Assembly: GCF_002092855.1 (NCBI RefSeq)
Contig: NZ_LVLC01000001.1
Location: 744,001-808,000, forward strand
From: Campylobacter concisus
Lineage (GTDB): Bacteria; Campylobacterota; Campylobacteria; Campylobacterales; Campylobacteraceae
Reading direction: 5' to 3'
Length of the DNA: 64,000 nucleotides
This document shows, one piece after another, positions 1-7,792 of this stretch. Every line of letters starts with the position of its first letter. The first letter of the stretch is position 1. The notes below the pieces were generated by a model, which searched no databases, had not been told where the DNA came from, and worked only from the letters and a program-made list of their open reading frames with translations. A program made the translations under genes and the position numbers.

Positions 1-549
1 CATAATAGCCACTCTTTGAAAGCTCTCATCAAGCCCCAAAAGTTTATTTAAAGCGTGTCTGTCAAAGCCTTCTATTGGGCAACTATCAATGCCCAAACTT
101 GCAGCTGCATTCATCATATTTGTGGCGATTATCATGCATTGTTCATGTGACCACTGAAATGTTAGCTCATCATCATTTTTAAAATTTGCTAGCAAAAAGT
201 CGTGATAAAATTTTTGCCTTGCAGCAATGGCTTCAGGATCTTTATTGGTATTTCTAGCGATCATTTTATTAACGTATGTGCTTCCAAATTTCACCTCTTT
301 GATCTTAGCTAAAACGACAACTAAATGCGAGCAAGATGTGATTTGCGCTTGATTCCATGAAAGAGCTTTTATTTTTTCTCTAAGCTCTTTATTTTGAACG
401 ACTAAGATATCCCACTGCTCAAGACCGGTTGAACTAGGGCTTAATCTACCAGCTTCTAGTATAAAATCAAACTCTCCAGCACCGATCTTTTTGTTCTCAT
501 CAAAAATTTTGCACGCGTGACGAAATTTTAAAATTTCAAGATAGTTCAT
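1..549 (-). CDS. Nitroreductase family protein (partial, 3' end outside window)
   Basis: An open frame of 183 codons runs off the left edge, so only the N-terminal part is present. It begins MNYLEILKFRHACKIF and contains SPSSTGLEQWDILVV, typical of FMN-dependent NAD(P)H nitroreductases of the NfsB/RdxA/YdgI type: an R/H motif near the start and an SPSS phosphate-binding segment at about residues 37-40. Such enzymes transfer two electrons from NAD(P)H to nitro compounds, quinones or flavins in the cytoplasm. Two ATGs lie in tandem; the second, at 549, is 5 bases from an AAGGAG ribosome site and is preferred. The specific substrate cannot be told; an RdxA-like role is only a possibility. Confidence 0.85.
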   Translation of the reverse strand, partial: MNYLEILKFRHACKIFDENKKIGAGEFDFILEAGRLSPSSTGLEQWDILVVQNKELREKIKALSWNQAQITSCSHLVVVLAKIKEVKFGSTYVNKMIARNTNKDPEAIAARQKFYHDFLLANFKNDDELTFQWSHEQCMIIATNMMNAAASLGIDSCPIEGFDRHALNKLLGLDESFQRVAIM

Positions 550-614
550 CATATCTCCTTTGTTAAATTTTTTAACATTATAAAGCGGTTAGGTAAATTA
601 AAAGGAATTTAGCA

Positions 615-634
615 GCCGGCGCAAAGACGCCGAC
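615..634 (-). terminator. Weak hairpin after dsbI
   Basis: A G+C-rich stem (CGGCG/CGCCG with a 6-base loop, 617-632) lies 80 bases after the dsbI stop on the minus strand. The bases after it are only moderately T-rich, so this is a weak intrinsic terminator candidate. Confidence 0.3.
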
Positions 635-713
635 TTGCAGTTAAAATTTATCTATGAGTCATCTCAAATTCGCCCGCTTTACGCGGACGAATTTACGTTG
701 GTTTGGGCTAAAT

Positions 714-2261
714 TTACTCACCCAGAGGGTTATTTAGCTCTACTACGTTTACTTTGCCGTCCTTATGCGCTAGAGCGTAGATGCTACCGCCCTTTACCGC
801 TAGTCCGGAGATGTCGCCGATTTGCGGCATCGCATAGGCATCGACTACCTTCGCGTCCGCAAGGTCGATCACGAGTAAGGTGTTGTAGTTTTTGGAGTAG
901 GCCAAAAATTTACCGCCCGCGACGTCGCCAGCCGTGACATAGTAGTCTTTTAGATCGCGTTTATCTTTTAGCGCGAGGGCTGACGTCACGATAGTTTCGC
1001 CACTCAGCATCTTATCTTTACTATCGACTTTGATGAGAATCAAGTTCTTAGCGCGCTCGTTTGGCACCGTGATCATATACATATAGGTGCTTTGCGGATC
1101 TTTTGCGAGCGTTAGGACGTATTGTTTTTTCGCCCTTATAGTTAAAAGTGCCGGGCGGTCGAACTTCCACGCAGACTCGAGCCCGCCGGTGCTCTCTCTA
1201 AAATATCTCCACTCGTGATACGCGTCTACTTTTTGGACAGGCTTAACGGCAAATGTCGTTTTGTTAAAGCCTGTAGTTACCAGCATGTCGCCGACAAAGG
1301 TCGATGCGACAGCCTTTTTGATATTGCGACCGTTTGGTTTGTCGATGATAGCATGAGCGATCTCTTTAAAATTCGCGTCCGTAAAATAAACGCCGCCTTC
1401 GGTGTTTGAGATGCCGAAAGTATCGTTTTTAGCGTTATACGCTAGTCCGCTCGTTACGCCTTTGCCGAAAATTCCTTTTGTCTCAAAAGGGAGCGGGAAG
1501 CTGTTTTTCACGCTAAGCGCGGGCTTCACGTCCGTAAACGCGCCGCCGCTTGGATCGGAGTTAAATTTGACGCTTATATCTTTTGGCTCGCCCGCTATAA
1601 ACGGATCTTCGACGACGTTTGCGCCGGTGAATGAAAACGGCTTTTCAAATCTTTTCCAAACGCCCGCTGTCCAAGTGTTGTTTAGGCTGATGCGCTCTGG
1701 ATCGCCCTTGCCGCTATACGGCGGGATACCTGCCGAGATGAGCGCCTGAACGGCATTTGATAGAATGACAAATAGGCTCAAAGCTATCACAAATTTTGAA
1801 TACGCGTTAAGAGACTTGATCCTGGTATCAGCGCGTGCGATATCGCTCGAGACGACCTTATCTTTGGCAAAAAGCATCATGAGTCCCATTGCCACGACCA
1901 CGACCCAGTACACCAAAATGCCCCACGTATAGGTGTGCGCACCGAATATATCGCCGCCAAAGCCCATACCTACGTCTCTATATAAACTAAAGCTCGCATG
2001 CCTAAGCGTCATGAAAATACCATACGCAGCGCCAAAAAGCACGGCGGCTATGTAGCGAGCTTTTAGTCCGTAGCGCAGTATCAAGATACCAGCAACGCCG
2101 ACCACGACCATATCTATGCGCTCCCACCAGCAAAGCGTGCAAGGGCCCTCGCCGATAACGTAGCCAAGATAAATGTTTGCGATACCGACTGGGATAGCAA
2201 GCACGAGCAAGACCGCGGTGGCCATAACAAAGTCAAAATTTTTTTCGTTAAAAAAACTCAT
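714..2261 (-). CDS. dsbI: DsbI disulfide oxidoreductase with C-terminal periplasmic beta-propeller
   Basis: A 515-residue inner-membrane protein. Residues 1-150 resemble DsbB, with about five hydrophobic segments and the redox motif CTLC at 41-44 followed by WWER. The remaining 360 residues are a soluble repeat-rich domain consistent with the beta-propeller of campylobacterial DsbI. The family re-oxidises a periplasmic thiol oxidase and passes electrons to quinone. I see only the two cysteines of the CTLC motif, so the second DsbB cysteine pair is absent. The gene starts 9 bases after dba, and its ribosome site GGAGGG overlaps the dba stop, pointing to translational coupling as reported for C. 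jejuni dba-dsbI. Base composition is far more G+C-rich than most of the window (36 of 60 bases in 1681-1740). Confidence 0.9.
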   Translation of the reverse strand: MSFFNEKNFDFVMATAVLLVLAIPVGIANIYLGYVIGEGPCTLCWWERIDMVVVGVAGILILRYGLKARYIAAVLFGAAYGIFMTLRHASFSLYRDVGMGFGGDIFGAHTYTWGILVYWVVVVAMGLMMLFAKDKVVSSDIARADTRIKSLNAYSKFVIALSLFVILSNAVQALISAGIPPYSGKGDPERISLNNTWTAGVWKRFEKPFSFTGANVVEDPFIAGEPKDISVKFNSDPSGGAFTDVKPALSVKNSFPLPFETKGIFGKGVTSGLAYNAKNDTFGISNTEGGVYFTDANFKEIAHAIIDKPNGRNIKKAVASTFVGDMLVTTGFNKTTFAVKPVQKVDAYHEWRYFRESTGGLESAWKFDRPALLTIRAKKQYVLTLAKDPQSTYMYMITVPNERAKNLILIKVDSKDKMLSGETIVTSALALKDKRDLKDYYVTAGDVAGGKFLAYSKNYNTLLVIDLADAKVVDAYAMPQIGDISGLAVKGGSIYALAHKDGKVNVVELNNPLGE

Positions 2262-2270
2262 CTAGCCCTC

Positions 2271-2438
2271 CTAGTACGCCGCGTAAGGCAGCAGGGACGT
2301 CCAGCTGGCGATGAAAAACATAATAAAACAAATCGCCGTCCCCACGGCAAATGCACCAAATGCCAAACCCTCTTTTTCAGGCTTTTTCCAAGCTATAAAA
2401 ACGGCTATAGCCAGAAAGAGAAACGATAAAAACTCCAT
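2271..2438 (-). CDS. dba: Dba, small membrane partner of DsbI
   Basis: A 55-codon reading frame upstream of dsbI. The product starts MEFLSFLFLAIAVFIAWKK, has two hydrophobic segments (about 3-17 and 28-43), and ends SLLPYAAY. A good AAGGAG-type site precedes the ATG at 2438. In C. jejuni the equivalent gene, dba, lies directly in front of dsbI and its translation is needed for dsbI expression; the tight spacing here (9 bases, shared GGAGGG) suggests the same arrangement. Its biochemical role is not known. Composition is intermediate to high in G+C, like dsbI, so the two genes probably moved together. Confidence 0.75.
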   Translation of the reverse strand: MEFLSFLFLAIAVFIAWKKPEKEGLAFGAFAVGTAICFIMFFIASWTSLLPYAAY

Positions 2439-2740
2439 TTTATCTCCTTTGTATCATTAATATTAGATTGTCATTTTAATTTAATTATTTTATATTTTTA
2501 CTTAAATTTAAAATATTATTGATAATGTCTTGCAGATTATTTTAAATTTTACTACTATAAAGTACGAAAAAATGTATCTTTTTAAAAGTAAGATAAAAAG
2601 TAAATTTGCTATTTTATTAAATTTTATTTTTAAGAATTTGGAAAGAGCAAATTTGGCTAAATTTATAGCTTGCCTTTGGCTTACTTCAAACTATCTCAAA
2701 TTTAAAAACCAAGTCTTTACAAGCTAAAATTTAAAGTATA
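2439..2740. other. AT-rich intergenic region between dba and selD
   Basis: About 300 bases of very AT-rich DNA with no convincing gene; a 65-codon plus-strand frame (2530-2727) has no family likeness. The part near dba should hold the dba-dsbI promoter. A TATTGATAAT stretch near 2516-2525 resembles half of a Fur-type operator, but the dyad is incomplete, so I do not call it. Confidence 0.5.
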
Positions 2741-3763
2741 TTAGCGCAAATTTATGCCAAATTTGCCTTTACTTATAGCCATACCAACTACCACTGAGTG
2801 CTCATAACCTACTTCTTTTAAGCGTTTTACTGCAAGCATCGCGTCCTTTTCGCCAACTGCGAGCAAAAGCCCACCAGAAGTTTGTGCGTCAAATAGTAAA
2901 ATGTCAGCTTCTTTATCTACAAAATGCTTTGCAAATTCGCGGTTTTTATAGCTTCCTTCTGGAATAATGCCCATATCTGCAAATTCCTTTGCGCTTGCAA
3001 TGATTGGCACGTTTTTTTCATAAATTTCAAAACTGATCTTTTCATTTAGCATTTCGCTTAAATGCCCCAAAAAGCCAAATCCAGTCACATCAGTAGCGCC
3101 GTAGACTTTGATGCCATCAAGTGCTTTTAATGCATAAAAATTTAGCTGTGCCATGATAGTTGCAGCCTCTTTTATCTGCTCCATGCTTAATAAATCAGCC
3201 TTTATTGCTGTGCTTAAAATGCCGCTTCCAAGGGGCTTTGTAAGTATCAAAACATTGCCATTTATAGCTGTATTATTTGCCCAAAATTTATCAGGATGTA
3301 CCCTTCCAGTAACGCTAAGCCCATAATACATCTGCTGTGTCTCGATCGTATGCCCGCCAACTATAATGCCACCACACTCTTTTACTTTATCGGCTCCGCC
3401 TTGCAAAATTTCACCTAAAATTTCAGGTGCCAAGTTACAACTATCAAAGCCTACGATGTTTAGAGCATTTATCACCTCACCACCCATTGCAAAGACGTCG
3501 CTTAGGCTATTTGCAGCAGCGATTTGACCGTAAATAAAAGGATCATTTACCACAGGCGTTATAAAGTCAAGCGTTTGAACAAGTGCAAGATCACTTGAAA
3601 TTTTAAAGACACTCGCATCCTCGTTAGAATTTGTGCTTGAGAGCAGATTTGGATGAGATAAATTTAAACTACTAATCGTTTTGTGTAGACCCGACGGGTC
3701 AAGCTTAGCAGCTCAGCCAGCAGCTCTAACGAACTGCGTAAGCTTTTTGTCGTGGTAGATCAT
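2741..3763 (-). CDS. selD: Selenophosphate synthase (selenocysteine-containing SelD)
   Basis: SelD makes selenophosphate from selenide and ATP, the selenium donor for selenocysteine tRNA. The gene starts at the ATG at 3763 and reads through an in-frame TGA (3713-3715) as residue 17, giving 340 residues, the usual family length. The context FVRAAG-U-AAKLDPSGL is the SelD catalytic loop, where other species have Cys or Sec. A plain frame finder starts only at 3553 and loses about 70 residues, including TLDFITPVVNDP. The ATP-binding AIR-synthase-like fold follows, with GGHTIE and DVTGFGFLGH motifs. The start overlaps the yedF stop by 4 bases (ATGA), so the two are coupled. A hairpin right after the TGA fits a bacterial SECIS element. 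Confidence 0.93.
3688..3715 (-). promoter_or_regulatory. Selenocysteine UGA codon and bSECIS-like hairpin in selD
   Basis: In the minus-strand RNA, the UGA at 3715-3713 is followed after 12 bases by the stem GACCC-GUC-GGGUC (3700-3688). A 5-bp G+C-rich stem with G as first loop base at this distance matches the usual form of bacterial SECIS elements recognised by SelB. Confidence 0.75.
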
Positions 3764-4362
3764 AGTTTGATCTGCTCGTGAGTTGAGAGTATGTCGATGA
3801 TCTCATAAGCATTTGAAATTTCGCCAATCGCAAGATCACTTACTAGCTTATAAGCCTCCAAGCAGCTTCCGCAGCTTAAAATTTTAACACCAGCAGCTTC
3901 AAGATCTTTAAGCGGCTTAAAGCTTGGGTGTGAGCGGTTTGTTGTCATCTTTACAGCGTTATTTACGCAGATTATTATCTTTGGTTTTTTCTCAACTTGA
4001 AGAAATGCTCCTAAGAATTTTGATAGTAAATTTATTCCCACTTCGCCACTTCCCGCGCGCTCTTCATTCAGATAGAGTACTTTATTATTTTTTGGTGTTA
4101 TGTCGCAGATAAACTCATCAAAATTTGTAAACTCAAGCGCATTTTTACCTTTTGTAGCTAAAATTTTAGTCTCATTACCGTTGCTTTCTAGGCTAAATTC
4201 TATATTTTGATTTTTTAAAAATCTTGAGATATTTTCTTTTGGAGCTAGGGCATTTACGATGATCTCTAGGCTCTCTCCCTCATTTAAACCCTCAAGTGCG
4301 TTTTTAGTCATGATGACTGGTTTTGGGCACTCTAAATTTCTGCAATTAATTGTTCTTGTCAT
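3760..4362 (-). CDS. yedF: YedF-like selenium metabolism protein (TusA domain plus DsrE-like domain)
   Basis: A 200-residue cytoplasmic protein. The first 70 residues are a TusA/SirA-type sulfur-carrier domain with ECPKP (Cys12) in the place of the TusA CPxP motif, plus Cys7. The rest is a DsrE-like domain ending with a CGSC pair (Cys164, Cys167). This two-domain form beside selD is the family described as sulfurtransferase-like selenium metabolism protein YedF; handling or delivery of selenium to SelD is the accepted inference, not proven here. The stop overlaps the selD start (ATGA). The C. jejuni genome has a similar gene next to selD and the fdh operon. Confidence 0.85.
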   Translation of the reverse strand: MTRTINCRNLECPKPVIMTKNALEGLNEGESLEIIVNALAPKENISRFLKNQNIEFSLESNGNETKILATKGKNALEFTNFDEFICDITPKNNKVLYLNEERAGSGEVGINLLSKFLGAFLQVEKKPKIIICVNNAVKMTTNRSHPSFKPLKDLEAAGVKILSCGSCLEAYKLVSDLAIGEISNAYEIIDILSTHEQIKL

Positions 4363-4462
4363 TGTTTTTCCTTTGTAATTAGTATTTCAAACCTTGAAAC
4401 TAGTTTGGATTATAGCCAAAAAAATATTAATTATTTTAAAAATTTTAATGTATAAATTTGAG

Positions 4463-4500
4463 ATAAAAGAGAGCTTTGACCTCGCTTACTAGCAAGGTCA
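4463..4500 (-). terminator. Intrinsic terminator after fdhC
   Basis: On the minus strand, just after the fdhC stop, a 9-bp stem TGACCTTGC/GCGAGGTCA (4500-4492 and 4485-4477, one G-U pair, 6-base loop) is followed by a T-rich stretch ending TCTCTTTTAT. This separates fdhC from yedF-selD. Confidence 0.7.
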
Positions 4501-4512
4501 GAGTAAAGTTAA

Positions 4513-5460
4513 TTATTTTAAATTTGTGTAAGACTTTTCATAATCAGATACTGGAATTTTATTCTCTCTAACAAGCTCTTGATACCAGTAGTGATGAAGA
4601 ACATAAACTTCTTCTTCCTCTTTATATCCAGTAATCATCGACCAAATAGCACCATGAATAGCAATAGCTGCCATATAAATATGAACTAAGAAAAATACTG
4701 CACATGCAATGCCAAGACAGTTATGGATAATTACGCTGTATCTTAAAAGATCAATTTGTGTAAGACCAAACCAAGAAGCAACCGCTGGCTCTTTGAAGTC
4801 CGTAAAATACATAATCGCGCCAGTAATTATCATAACGATACCACCAGGGATAGCAATCCAGTACCATGCTTTTTGACCAGCATTAAATTTACCAGCCGGA
4901 ACAGGTCTCTTTTTCTTTGATAAATAGCCACCAACTATCATCATCCATCTGATATCATAAATTGCTGGAAGCATTCTCTTTGTCCAGGTAAATAACATAG
5001 GAAGCACAGAAACAGCAAAGATCACAGTTGCTGTATCGTGCAAGTATCTACAGAAACGCACAAATGTTCCACCGCCAAGCTCTGCACCCCACATAATGAT
5101 GATACCAGTTGGCACTAAAATGATCCATGAGATCGCTGCCAAACCATGAGCTATACGTATGATCAATGAAAAAGCAAACACCTTTTTACCATCATGACTA
5201 AAATGTTTTGGTCCAATGATTAAAAAGTGTAATGCAAATGCTCCAATAACAGCCAAAATGATAGAAAGTGCTGCTATTGCAAAATAATCATTACCTTGGA
5301 TAAAAGTAAATATCGGCCCCAAACCTTGTTCGTATGGCTTGATATTTTCTATCCTTTCAGCCGCCCAAATGGCACTATTATATTGATTGACGCCAGTTGG
5401 TCCTTGAGTTGCCATTGCTGTTACAAATAATGTAAAAAGCAGAGTAAGAATTCTCGTCAT
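4513..5460 (-). CDS. fdhC: Formate dehydrogenase cytochrome b subunit (FdhC/FdnI type)
   Basis: A 315-residue membrane protein with an N-terminal signal-like helix followed by about four more hydrophobic helices (near 57-80, 100-125, 145-165 and 200-225) and a fifth around 245-270. Sequence such as RIAHGLAAISWIILVPTGIIIMW and YSVIIHNCLGIACAVFFLVHIYMA carries the histidines expected for the two b hemes. The subunit passes electrons from periplasmic formate oxidation to menaquinone. In C. jejuni it is part of fdhABCD; here no fdhA or fdhB lies upstream, because the next gene is divergent. A terminator follows it, so it seems to be its own transcription unit. Confidence 0.85.
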   Translation of the reverse strand: MTRILTLLFTLFVTAMATQGPTGVNQYNSAIWAAERIENIKPYEQGLGPIFTFIQGNDYFAIAALSIILAVIGAFALHFLIIGPKHFSHDGKKVFAFSLIIRIAHGLAAISWIILVPTGIIIMWGAELGGGTFVRFCRYLHDTATVIFAVSVLPMLFTWTKRMLPAIYDIRWMMIVGGYLSKKKRPVPAGKFNAGQKAWYWIAIPGGIVMIITGAIMYFTDFKEPAVASWFGLTQIDLLRYSVIIHNCLGIACAVFFLVHIYMAAIAIHGAIWSMITGYKEEEEVYVLHHYWYQELVRENKIPVSDYEKSYTNLK

Positions 5461-5611
5461 TGTAGTCCTTTATGAGTTTGAGCTTAAACAATTTAAGTAT
5501 TGGTTAAATACGTTAAATCGCATAGCTACGCTATTTTGGTCGCTATTATATCAGAGCTAATCACAAGCAAACCTTAGCAAAAAAGATTACTAAAAATTTT
5601 ATAAAAAATAT

Positions 5612-5625
5612 TTAAGTTTTGTTAA
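5612..5625. promoter_or_regulatory. Possible CRP/FNR-family (NssR-like) site
   Basis: TTAAG-N4-GTTAA lies in the divergent region between fdhC and the DJ-1 gene. It differs by one base from the TTAAC-N4-GTTAA dyad known for NssR in C. jejuni. In such AT-rich DNA this could be chance; a TAAAAT -10-like box for the plus-strand gene lies at 5656-5661. Confidence 0.25.
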
Positions 5626-5693
5626 TTTTTAGCGTTTTTGATCTGAAAATTTAGCTAAAATAAAGCCAAATTTTAGTTAAAAAGGACTGTGCT

Positions 5694-6289
5694 ATGGATC
5701 TTTTTTGCCTTATCTTTGATGACTATGAGACGCTTGATCTAATGGGGCCGGTAGAGTTTTTGGCAAGGGTGCCTGAAATTAACATTAATTATGTCTCGTT
5801 TGATGGTGGGATGAAAAGAAGTAAGCAAGGCTTTTTGATAAAAACAAAAAACTTAACAAGATGCCAAATGAGAGCATTTTGCTACTCCCTGGTGGTCAGG
5901 GCACAAGGGCACTTGTAAATGATAGTGAGTTTATTTTGAGACTTAAAGAGTGCGTTTTGGCATCCAAATTTTGCCTAAGCGTATGCACAGGTTCGGCGCT
6001 CATCGCTCGCACAGGAGAGCTTGACGGCTTAAGGGCTACTTCAAATAAAAGGTCACTTAAATGGGTGAAAAGTTGCGGCTTAGTGGTAAAGTGGCAAGAG
6101 TGCGCTAGGTGGGTGAGGACAGGTAAGTTCTACACAGCTTTAGGCGTGGCTGCTGGCATGGATATGGCGCTTGGTTTTATTAGCGATCATTTTGGCAAGG
6201 AACTAGCCCAAAAGATCGCAAACGAGACTGAATACAACTGGCAAAAAAGCTCAAAGATAGACAAATTTGCCAAAAATTATGGATACTAA
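5694..6289 (+). pseudogene. DJ-1/PfpI family protein, interrupted by a -1 frameshift
   Basis: Two frames together encode one DJ-1/ThiJ/PfpI-like protein of about 198 residues. The first (from ATG 5694, AAAGGA site upstream) gives MDLFCLIFDDYETLDLMGPVE; the second holds ILLLPGGQGTR and the nucleophile elbow FCLSVCTGSA (Cys about 98). The join must occur near 5846-5852, where the bases are A AAA AAC in the reading phase that allows a -1 slip of two tRNAs; after the slip the sequence continues LNKMPNESILLLPGG. Without a shift translation stops at 5918. It may be a one-base loss in an A run, a sequencing error, or true ribosomal frameshifting. Family members include isonitrile hydratase, glyoxalase III and amidase-like regulators; the function here is unknown. 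Confidence 0.75.
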
Positions 6290-6346
6290 TCCGTGTAGAA
6301 AAATTCTCAGTATTTAGCAGCCAAAAGTTAGCCAAAATACTAATGA

Positions 6347-7486
6347 TTAGTTTCTGCGCCTATACTCTTCGTATCCAAATTCACGGATCATCTTAATCTC
6401 GCCATTTTCTTTTAAAAGCACCAAATCAGGCAGTTTTATGCCGTTAAATGTCGTGTTTTTCACGATCGTGTAATGGATTTGATCTTCAAAGATGACGCGG
6501 TCACCGATTTTTAGCTCACTATCAAATTTATACTCCGCATCGCCCGCTTCAAGTCCCACTATATCACCTGCTAGGCAGGTATTGCCGCCAAATCTATAAG
6601 TAAATTTGCCATTTTTACTCTCGCCTCTAACAGCTGGGCGGTAAGGCATGAGCACGGTATCTGGCATGTGCGCCTCGGCCGAGGTGTCAAGGATGGCAAT
6701 ATCTTTCTCGTTATACACGATGTCAAGCACGCTGCTTATCAAAAAGCCAGTCTGCCAGCCCACAGCCTCACCAGGCTCCAGATAGACCTCTACGCCGTAC
6801 TTCTCACGAAAGCGCCTAACTATCTTTATAAGTAGCTCCACATCGTAATCAGCCCTCGTGATGTGATGTCCTCCGCCCATGTTTATCCATTTCATCTTTG
6901 GGATAAACTCGCCAAATTTCTCCTCAAATGCCTCTAGCACAGTCTGCAAGCTACTCGCACTCTCCTCGCAAAGCGCGTGAAAATGAAGCCCACTAATACC
7001 ATCAAGAAGCTCAGGCTTAAAATTTGCCCTTGTAATGCCAAGCCTGCTAAATTTACCGCATGGGTTGTAGCTATCAGTCGGTGCTAGCGAGACCTCTGGA
7101 TTTACGCGCAGGCCGCAGATGATGCCATTTTGCAGGGCAATGCCTTTAAATTTTTGCCACTGAGCAAAAGAGTTAAATGTGATATGCTTTGAAATTTTTA
7201 AAATTTCATCAAAATCCTCGTCCTTAAAGGCTGGACTATAAGTATGAATCTCGCCTTTTACGTATTCGTTTGCAAATTTTGCCTCATGAAGCCCACTGCA
7301 AGTCGCACCGTCAAGATAAGAGCCAACCATATCCATCACTCCGCTAAACGCAAAGCCTTTAAGAGCTACTAAAATTTTAGCCCCACTTTGCTCTTTTACA
7401 TACTTTAAAAGCTCTAAATTTTTACGTACTTTTGCCTCTTCACAAACGTAGGCTGGGGTTTTTATGCTCTTTAAAATTTCGTTCAT
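6347..7486 (-). CDS. nspC: Carboxynorspermidine/carboxyspermidine decarboxylase
   Basis: A 379-residue PLP enzyme of the alanine-racemase fold, related to diaminopimelate and ornithine decarboxylases. The PLP lysine is in ALKGFAFSG (Lys43), a GGGHHITR motif follows at about 205, and FGGNTCLAGDI carries the active-site cysteine of the family. It removes CO2 from carboxyspermidine to give spermidine, the last step of the alternative polyamine pathway shown in C. jejuni and Vibrio. The partner carboxynorspermidine synthase is encoded at 16550-17764. The gene stands alone on the minus strand, divergent from moaD. Composition is ordinary for the window. Confidence 0.92.
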   Translation of the reverse strand: MNEILKSIKTPAYVCEEAKVRKNLELLKYVKEQSGAKILVALKGFAFSGVMDMVGSYLDGATCSGLHEAKFANEYVKGEIHTYSPAFKDEDFDEILKISKHITFNSFAQWQKFKGIALQNGIICGLRVNPEVSLAPTDSYNPCGKFSRLGITRANFKPELLDGISGLHFHALCEESASSLQTVLEAFEEKFGEFIPKMKWINMGGGHHITRADYDVELLIKIVRRFREKYGVEVYLEPGEAVGWQTGFLISSVLDIVYNEKDIAILDTSAEAHMPDTVLMPYRPAVRGESKNGKFTYRFGGNTCLAGDIVGLEAGDAEYKFDSELKIGDRVIFEDQIHYTIVKNTTFNGIKLPDLVLLKENGEIKMIREFGYEEYRRRN

Positions 7487-7569
7487 TTTTACTCGCTTTT
7501 TAAATTTTCAAATAAGTATATCTAAATTTATTTTTAAGTAAAATCAGCAAAAATCTCAAAGGATAAAAC

Positions 7570-7791
7570 GTGATAGAGATCGAATTTCTTGGGCCTATCG
7601 GGCTTGAAAATATAAAAGTAGAAGCAAAAAATTTAGGCGAAGTAAAAGCGGCTTTAAGCAAGAAAGAAGAGCTTAAAAAATGGCTAAATATCTGTGCGGT
7701 TGCCGTAAATGACGAGATCGTAAGCGATATAAATTTTGCTCTTAAATCAGGCGATAAAATTTCTATTTTGCCACCAGTTTGTGGGGGCTAA
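7570..7791 (+). CDS. moaD: Molybdopterin synthase sulfur carrier subunit
   Basis: A 73-residue ubiquitin-fold protein ending PPVCGG; the C-terminal Gly-Gly carries the thiocarboxylate that supplies sulfur for molybdopterin. The start is GTG at 7570, with AAAGGA about 8 bases upstream. moaE follows after one base, so the two subunits are made together. The cofactor is needed by formate dehydrogenase and other Mo/W enzymes. A TAAAAT -10-like box lies at about 7542. Confidence 0.9.
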   Translation: MIEIEFLGPIGLENIKVEAKNLGEVKAALSKKEELKKWLNICAVAVNDEIVSDINFALKSGDKISILPPVCGG

Positions 7792-7792
7792 G

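Noticed and set aside
635-937. Open frame on the plus strand over dsbI
   Set aside because: Rich in Arg and Pro, no family likeness, and lies antisense to the G+C-rich dsbI gene, where long shadow frames are expected.
2510-2530. Fur-like TATTGATAAT sequence between dba and selD
   Set aside because: Only half of a Fur dyad is present and the region is nearly all A+T, so a match of this quality is expected by chance.
2530-2727. 65-codon plus-strand frame in the dba-selD gap
   Set aside because: Low-complexity Lys/Phe/Leu translation, no ribosome site, no neighbours on that strand.
6290-6346. Terminator between the DJ-1 gene and nspC
   Set aside because: Seven-base arms (AGTATTT/AAATACT) with a large loop and a poor T run; too weak to call.
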